A stretch of DNA of 64,000 bases. Source: Nitritalea halalkaliphila LW7 (GTDB lineage Bacteria > Bacteroidota > Bacteroidia > Cytophagales > Cyclobacteriaceae). The notes under the pieces are model-generated. The model ran no database searches, had not been told where the DNA came from, and worked only from the letters and a program-made list of their open reading frames with translations. Below, piece after piece: positions 58,450-64,000 of the stretch (position 1 is the stretch's first letter; each line of letters begins with the position of its first letter). Where the stretch lies: positions 1 to 64,000 of the forward strand of contig NZ_AJYA01000016.1 in NCBI RefSeq assembly GCF_000265075.1. Direction: 5' to 3'. The translations under genes were made by a program, and so were the position numbers.

Positions 58450-59499
58450 TTACTTCCAGCCTACCTGATCGAAGATCACGACGGCGCGCTGGTTATTTTC
58501 TCCTAAAATGGAAAGATTTAAATCGTCAGACTTGAAAGCACCCCACTTTTTTAACTGCTCCGAGAAAGCTACATCCTCACGAACAGGGTACTCATAGTTG
58601 ATATTCGCTAAAAACTGCTGAGACTCCTTATTGGCTAGAAACTCGATGAACTTAATCGCATTTTCCTTATTTGGCGCATATTTGGTCACACCCGCACCGG
58701 AGATGTTCACATGCGTGCCACGATCGTCTTGGTTCGGGAAGAACACTTCGATCTGTTCGGCTGCCTTGCGCTCCTCCGCATTATCATCGTTTAGCATCAG
58801 CCCGATGTAGTACGTATTTACGATGGCCACATCGCCCTCTCCAGAAGCGATCGCTTTTACTTGGTCACGGTCACCACCCTTTGGCGCGCGCGCCAAATTA
58901 TCCAGAACGGCAGAAGCCCAAGCTGAGGCTGCTTCCTCGCCGTTATGCTCGATGATGGAGGCCATCAGGGACTGGTTGTAGATATTTTCAGAAGAGCGGG
59001 TTAGGATCCGGCCCTTCCACTGTGGATCGGCGAGGGCTTCGTAGCTGCTGAGCTCCTCCGGAGAAACGCGCTCCTTATGGTAGGCTAAGATGCGGGCACG
59101 GTAAGTAAGACCAAACCAGTAACCTGCTGGCTCACGGAATTTCGCCGGGATGGCGGCCTCTAGGGTGCTGGAGCTCACAGGTTGAAGGAGATCTTTCTCC
59201 TGAGCACGGTATAGACGACCTGCATCCACTGTAATGAGCACATCAGCCGGGGAACTGGCACCTTCTATTTCGAGTTTTTGGATAAGCTCATCTGCAGAGG
59301 CACTGACCACATTCACACGAATGCCAGTCTCCTCTGTAAAGCGATCAAACAACTGCTGATCTGCCTCGTAATGGCGATGGGTGTACACATTAACGACGCC
59401 GGCCGACTCCTCTTCAGAGCTAGAACCACCGCTACATGCAAAGAAACTGCCGGCGATAAAGCCGATGCCGAAAAGGCGAAGTAGGGATTTCTTCATCAT
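58450..59499 (-). CDS. fbpA: Ferric iron-binding lipoprotein (FbpA-like)
   Basis: Start at 59499 (MMKKSLLRLFGIGFIAGSFF); a longer form to 59520 would start with TTG. Lipobox SFFAC, then about 325 residues of the periplasmic ferric-binding fold: VNVYTHRHYEADQQLFDRF, ADVLITVDAGRLYRAQE, the Tyr-Tyr pair in IVNTYYIGL that coordinates iron in FbpA proteins, and GAGVTKYAPNKENAIKFIEF. It is the first gene of the fbpA-fbpB-fbpC run and diverges from oxyR. No clear Fur box was identified upstream by eye. Confidence 0.88.
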   Translation of the reverse strand: MMKKSLLRLFGIGFIAGSFFACSGGSSSEEESAGVVNVYTHRHYEADQQLFDRFTEETGIRVNVVSASADELIQKLEIEGASSPADVLITVDAGRLYRAQEKDLLQPVSSSTLEAAIPAKFREPAGYWFGLTYRARILAYHKERVSPEELSSYEALADPQWKGRILTRSSENIYNQSLMASIIEHNGEEAASAWASAVLDNLARAPKGGDRDQVKAIASGEGDVAIVNTYYIGLMLNDDNAEERKAAEQIEVFFPNQDDRGTHVNISGAGVTKYAPNKENAIKFIEFLANKESQQFLANINYEYPVREDVAFSEQLKKWGAFKSDDLNLSILGENNQRAVVIFDQVGWK

Positions 59500-59567
59500 C
59501 TTACGTTTATTTGAGGGCAAAAATAATCACTATTTAAATCAAATCTAAATAAAACAAAAAAAGATTT

Positions 59568-59575
59568 TATCTTTG
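59568..59575 (+). promoter_or_regulatory. Putative -7 promoter box for oxyR
   Basis: TATCTTTG fits the Bacteroidota TAnnTTTG pattern, 56 bases before the oxyR ATG in the oxyR-fbpA gap. No convincing -33 TTTG partner at the usual 19-base spacing was found. Confidence 0.3.
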
Positions 59576-59631
59576 TAGGCAGAAAGCGTGCTTCGTCAGT
59601 TCGCAAAAACCTTTTAGCAAGACCTTAAACG

Positions 59632-60567
59632 ATGACGATCCAACAGTTAGAGTACATTTTAGCCGTGGACAAATACCGCCACTTCGGCCATGCCGCGGAA
59701 TCCTGCTTTGTCACCCAGCCGACCCTAAGTGCTCAGATTCACAAGCTCGAAAAAGAGCTGGAAGTGACCATTTTTGATCGCTCGAAAATGCCCGTTATCC
59801 CCACCGAAATCGGCTCCCAGCTGATCGAGCAGGCGAAAAAGGTGGTGGCAGAAAGTAAAGGAATCTACGAAATCGTCAACCAAATGAAGGGGGACATCAG
59901 CGGTGTCGTCAAGCTGGGCATCATCCCCACGCTGGCACCTTATCTGTTGCACCGTTTTGTGAAAAATTTTCTTTCTAAGTACCCGAAGGTGCAGCTGCAG
60001 GTGGAGGAGCTGATTACGGAGGAGGTCGTGCGTAAGCTGCGAAATGATGACCTCGATATCGGCATCGTGGTCACCCCACTAGAGGAACAGGGCATTCTGG
60101 AAAAGCCACTTTTTTACGAAAAATTCTATGCCTACCTCTCGCCTGACCATTCGCTCCTGAAAAAAGAGTCCCTTACAGCGGCAGATTTAGAAGTAGACGA
60201 TATGTGGATCCTACAGCAGGGGCACTGTTTCCGCGACCAGGTGCTGAATTACTGTAACAGGACCAAGTTTCAGCACATGAACTTTCACTACGAAAGTGGC
60301 TCGCTGGAAGGTTTGAAAAATATGGTGAACAAGTACCAGGGACTCACCCTGCTCCCTGAGCTGGCCACGTTGGAGCTGGAAGCGGAAGAGCAGCAGCGCC
60401 TACGCGGGTTTTCCGACACGCCGCCGATTCGGGAGGTGAGTATGGTACTCACGCGTAGCTTTTTAAAGCGTAAACTCGTCGAGCTCCTTTATGAAGAAAT
60501 CGTGGCTTCCGTGCCGCAAGCCATGACCTCGAAGGCACATGGCGTGGTGGTGAAATTTAAATATTGA
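59632..60567 (+). CDS. oxyR: Hydrogen peroxide-sensing LysR regulator OxyR
   Basis: A 311-residue LysR-type activator. The N-terminal winged helix contains HFGHAAESCFVTQPTLSAQI (recognition helix). The redox pair of OxyR is conserved: Cys199 and Cys208 in GHCFRDQVLNYC, at the same positions as in Escherichia coli OxyR. So it should form the activating disulfide with peroxide. It is transcribed away from the fbpABC genes, which share its intergenic region, suggesting it may regulate them or itself. Start is the ATG at 59632. Confidence 0.95.
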   Translation: MTIQQLEYILAVDKYRHFGHAAESCFVTQPTLSAQIHKLEKELEVTIFDRSKMPVIPTEIGSQLIEQAKKVVAESKGIYEIVNQMKGDISGVVKLGIIPTLAPYLLHRFVKNFLSKYPKVQLQVEELITEEVVRKLRNDDLDIGIVVTPLEEQGILEKPLFYEKFYAYLSPDHSLLKKESLTAADLEVDDMWILQQGHCFRDQVLNYCNRTKFQHMNFHYESGSLEGLKNMVNKYQGLTLLPELATLELEAEEQQRLRGFSDTPPIREVSMVLTRSFLKRKLVELLYEEIVASVPQAMTSKAHGVVVKFKY

Positions 60568-60696
60568 GCCTTACGCCGTGGTGCAAGGTTTTTCCACGTA
60601 TATTCGGGCATGAAAGGCTGGTTTCACACGCACCACACTCGACGTACCCTCATTTTCTCTCTTTTTCGCCTGCAGGGAAGGGAGAACGATCTTTTT

Positions 60697-61847
60697 ATGG
60701 GGTTTTCCTGTTACAAACAGCCCTTTTTCTGGCCTTTTCTAACCCTCTTCAGGCGCAGGACAGCCGGCCGAATTTTGCTAAGCGTTACCTGAATGGGATT
60801 TTTAATGATACCACCGACATCCGTCAGCCTCAGTTTATCATTTATCCCACCTTAGCCTTCGCCCCAGAAACCTCTTGGGAAATCGGCGTATCGCCGCTCT
60901 ATGTTTACTATGCGCGCAGGGATACTTCGAACCGGCTATCTGAAATTAACGGCTTCGCTTTCGTGACACTCGAAAATCAGTACGGGCTGTGGCTGGATCA
61001 TGCGAACTACACCCACGAGAACAAGTGGTTTTTCCTCGGCAGTCTACGCGTACAAACCTTTCCGCTGAAGTATTTTGGAATCGGAATGGACGTACCGCTA
61101 GGCCCGGAAAATAAACATTTAGCCATCGTAGATGCGAATCAAATCCAGTTTAAAGAGCGTGTTCTACGTAAAGTTTCAGAGAATTTTTTTGTCGGCCCTG
61201 AGTTTGATTTTCAGCGCTTTTCTTCTGTACGCTTTTTAGATCGCCCAGAAGCTCCTGCCTTTGAACGCCCACAAGGGGATGCCGGAAGCACGAACTTTGG
61301 AATCGGCTGGGGACTGGTCTGGGATGAGCGGCATAATGTGCTAAATGTCCGTCATGGTAATTTCCATGAGCTCGCCTACTTGCGCTATCACCCGGCGTTA
61401 AGCACATTTGACTTTCATACGGTGATCAGCGATAACCGCATATTTAGAACCCTTCGGCCGAATCAGGTGCTGGCGATTCAGGCACTTGGCGTCTTTAACG
61501 CAGGAGAAGTGCCCTTTAACCAGCTGGGGCTACTCGGCGGAGAAAGCCTGATGCGCGGCTATTATTTGGGACGCTTTCGGGACAAGCATTACTTAGCGGG
61601 ACAAGTAGAATACCGCTTTTTACCCCTACCACTGGGCTTTACGAAGCGTCTCGGAGCAGCTGTTTTCGCGGGTGCGGGCAGCGTGGCACCCCGACTGCGG
61701 CCAGAAGCTTTTACGAAGCTGGCCTACTCGGGAGGGGCTGGCCTGCGCTTTCTCTTGTTTCCGAAAAAGGACATTTACACCCGCCTAGATTATGCACGCA
61801 CCCCAGAAGGCAGCGGCGTCTATTTTTTCATTGGAGAAGCCTTTTAA
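60697..61847 (+). CDS. BamA/TamA-like outer-membrane beta-barrel protein, probable 5' frameshift
   Basis: The main frame contains NFAKRYLNGIF and a C-terminal beta-barrel with the Omp85-like GESLMRGYYLGRFRDKHYLA and AGQVEYRFLPLPLG, ending in a terminal Phe. The barrel of Omp85 proteins sits in the outer membrane. The in-frame N-terminus can only use a TTG at 60564 (overlapping oxyR's stop); instead, ATG at 60697 plus one missing G at 60699-60706 gives MGVFLLQTALFLAFSNPLQA and a signal peptide cleaved after AQ. No POTRA domain is seen. The protein is close to single-domain surface antigen (D15) types; the start is uncertain. Confidence 0.72.
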
Positions 61848-61889
61848 TGTCTTCTTTCTGCTGAGGTATTCCGTGTTTTTTCGTACGGC

Positions 61890-63285
61890 CTAACCGGCCA
61901 AAGCTCCCGTTTTCAGATACTCATAGAGTGCTGCCAATTTCGTAATCGGAAGTACTTCGATCTGGTGGTATTTACCTAAGTCCAAGCCCTTAATTGCATA
62001 TTTAGACAGCATAATCTGCTTAAAACCGAGTTTTTCTGCCTCGGAAATGCGGCTTTCGATACGGTTCACGGCTCGGATTTCGCCCCCTAGACCCACTTCT
62101 CCTGCGAAACAAAGCGTCTCCGGTACATGCACGTCATCATAGGAGGAAATCAGCGATGCGCAGACGGCCAGATCGAGTGCCGGATCGTCCACCCGTAGGC
62201 CTCCAGCCACATTTAAAAAGACATCTTGGGTTCCTAGGCGCATGCCACCACGTTTTTCTAGGACCGCTAAGAGCATGTTGAGCCGCTTCGCATCATGCCC
62301 AGTACTACTCCGCTGGGGAGTTCCATAGGTGGCCGTGCTTACTAAAGATTGAATTTCAATCAACAAGGGGCGATTGCCTTCCATCATGCGCCGATCGCCA
62401 CACCATGGGCAAGCTCCTCACGCTGCGTCAGCAGAATTTCGGAGGGGTTGGGCACTTGGCGTAGCCCTTCGGCACGCATTTCGTAAATGCCTAACTCTTG
62501 GGTGCTACCAAAACGGTTTTTGCTGGTGCGCAGGATGCGGTAGGAGAGGTGGCGGTCCCCTTCGAACTGCAGCACAGTGTCCACCATGTGCTCCAGCACT
62601 TTCGGGCCAGCGATGGCACCATCCTTCGTGATGTGACCTATTAAAAAAACGGGCGTATGGCTTTCTTTCGCGAACTTCATCAGCTGCGCGGTACATTCCC
62701 GCACTTGGCTCACAGAACCTGCGGCCGACTCCACCTGCGGGCTGGCCAAGGTCTGAATAGAATCGATGATCAGCACCTCCGGCTCTAACTGCTTCACAGC
62801 CTGAAAAATGGCTTGCGTATTCGTCTCAGCCAGCAGAAAAAGCTGGTCCGACCGAAACGGCATGCGCAGCGCGCGCATCTTGATCTGCTGCTCACTTTCC
62901 TCTCCGGATACATAGAGTACTTTTTGGCGAAGTGTGAGCGCGATTTGTAGCATCAAAGTAGATTTTCCGATGCCTGGTTCTCCCCCGATGAGCACCAGTG
63001 CACCCGGTACGATACCCCCGCCCAGAACACGATTTAACTCTTCATCAGCCGTGTGGAGGCGGCTTTCATGTCTTTCTTCTACATCGAGGAGACGGATGGG
63101 GGCAGATTTTTTGGCCTTCAGGCCACCTGAGGAAATGTCCCGCCACTCACTTTTACCTGGACTATCTTTCTGGACGATTTCTTCCACATAAGTGTTCCAA
63201 GACCCACATGCAGGGCATTTACCCACCCATTTTGGCTCTGAGCCCCACATTCCTGACAGAAAAATGTTGTTTTTACCTTCGCCAT
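61890..63285 (-). CDS. radA: DNA repair protein RadA, two frameshifts
   Basis: RecA-like branch-migration protein. Start at 63285 (MAKVKTTFFCQECGAQS, zinc finger), continuing after one lost C at about 63233-63236 as PKWVGKCPACGSWNTYVEE. Walker A GGEPGIGKSTLM, the RadA signature KNRFGSTQELGIYEM, and, after a second lost base near 62385-62392 (VAIGA-MMEGNRPLLIEI), the Lon-like C-terminal domain. Corrected length is about 465 residues, normal. RadA processes recombination intermediates with RecA. It converges with the barrel gene. Confidence 0.93.
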
Positions 63286-63384
63286 ACCCGCTGTTTTCGG
63301 CTGTAAAACTATAGAATTCAGCGCGCATCTGCTAACCGGTAAGCGGAAAAACCGCTGCTAGCCTTTTGGCCGGCAGGCCTTCGG

Positions 63385-64000
63385 TCAATTTCCATGCATG
63401 CGGCGTACGATTCCCTCGAAAAGTGCCACCCCAGTCGGGATTAGCGCATCCGGAAAATCGTAGGTAGGCGCATGCAGTTGAGGCAGTTTTTCCCCCGCAC
63501 CGAGGCCGAAGAGCACCGTGGGCATTTCTGCAGAAAAAACGCCGAAATCCTCCGACCAGCGAAAGGGAATCCGAATATGTTTGGTCTGCAGCTCGAGGGC
63601 CTTCGCCGTCTCGTTTACCTGTTCCCAGGCTTTGGGGTGGTTTGCGTGGCCGCAAAATGCTCTACCAGTCCACCTGACATCCTAGTCCATAGCTCTCTGC
63701 GATGGAGCGGGCCAACTTCTCGCTGTAGCCGCGGAGCTGTTCCAGGGTCTCATCTTCGTAGGCACGCAGGGTGAGCATGATGGTCGCAGCCCTGGAGTAG
63801 TGCCAAAAGCCTGCTGCCGAGCTGTGCATGCACCACGGTCACGAGGCTAAATTTCTTCATGGCATCCGGCAAGTACTGGAGTGCCACGATGGTTTTGCTC
63901 ATGGCTTCCGCTGGACTTAGGCCGTCTTCGGGGTGAGCGGCATGGGCGGTTTTGCCAGATAATTCGATGATCATGCCTACTGAGACTGCCGCAAAACTGT
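63385..64000 (-). CDS. M20-family amidohydrolase, C-terminal part, several frameshifts, truncated by window edge
   Basis: Read leftwards from position 64000: SFAAVSVGMIIELSGKTAHA, then VVHAQLGSR and AFGTTPG, IMLTLRAYEDETLEQLRGYS, VEHFAATQT, PKAWEQVNETAKALELQTKH and FRWSEDFGVFSAEMPTVLFG, ending LFEGIVRRMHGN at a TGA. This is the dimerisation domain plus C-terminal catalytic part of an M20D aminoacylase/amidohydrolase (HipO/IAA-hydrolase type), which hydrolyses N-acyl amino acids. Four one-base losses (about 63631-63640, 63659-63668, 63787-63793, 63806-63812) break the frame. The N-terminal metal-binding half is outside the window. Confidence 0.75.

Noticed and set aside
60564-60696. TTG start of the barrel protein overlapping the oxyR stop
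   Set aside because: The resulting N-terminus (SLTPWCKVFPRIFGHERLV) is not a signal peptide; a start at 60697 with one restored base gives one.
1-64000. CRISPR arrays, insertion sequences, prophage, tRNA or rRNA genes
   Set aside because: No regular direct repeats with spacers, transposase motifs, phage genes or RNA gene signatures were seen.

Overview
The window looks like chromosomal DNA from a member of the Bacteroidota, most likely Cytophagales (Cyclobacteriaceae-like). The evidence is an FGE-sulfatase-fold gliding lipoprotein of the GldJ/GldK type, an N-terminal SecD part that in this phylum belongs to a SecDF fusion, many small lipoproteins, a Bacteroidota-type Ig-like lipoprotein, few Shine-Dalgarno sequences, and occasional TAnnTTTG -7 promoter boxes. 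The order-level placement is an inference. No rRNA, tRNA, CRISPR array, prophage or insertion sequence was seen; this is core chromosome.

Layout. 1-5.6 kb (minus): secD, a small membrane protein, udk, rdgB, free-Met-sulfoxide reductase, ribD and a DUF4382 lipoprotein. 5.7-13.9 kb: dgt, a TPR protein, two small envelope proteins, polA and alr. 13.9-25.3 kb (minus): SNF2 helicase, lipoprotein, S9 peptidase, gldJ-like gene, mfd. 25.5-33.4 kb: orphan COX3-like protein, hflK-hflC, SRPBCC protein, Fur family regulator, retropepsin-PDZ protein, lemA and two TPM proteins, comF. 33.5-41.0 kb (plus): AhpD-like protein, unknown protein, xth, RsbW-like kinase, ybeY, mnmG, methyltransferase, Ig-like lipoprotein. 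41.4-49.5 kb (plus): acyl-CoA synthetase, then marR-fadN-fadA-fadE, a fatty-acid beta-oxidation operon. 49.7-54.7 kb: MFS transporter, diaminopropionate ammonia-lyase-like enzyme, TPR sensor kinase, small secreted protein. 54.8-61.8 kb: a Tat-exported epimerase and a ferric-iron ABC transporter (fbpA-fbpB-fbpC order), divergent from oxyR, then an outer-membrane barrel. 61.9-64 kb: radA and an M20 peptidase that runs off the window.

The main discovery is a likely chromosomal replication origin. Between 40,973 and 41,355 there are eleven strong and two weaker DnaA boxes followed by a roughly 50-bp A+T stretch. About 5 kb to the left, the 629-bp gap between ybeY and mnmG holds three identical copies of the 16-bp palindrome TGTTCCACGTGGAACA, a parS-type ParB site. 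This looks like the oriC plus centromere region of the chromosome, placed next to mnmG (gidA) as in many bacteria but with dnaA absent from the window.

A second global feature is that 17 genes, including polA, mnmG, mfd and radA, are interrupted by about 25 one-base indels, nearly all apparent losses from short homopolymers. Because essential genes are hit and all motifs survive on both sides, these are almost certainly sequencing or assembly errors. The genes are therefore annotated here as single full-length genes rather than pseudogenes.
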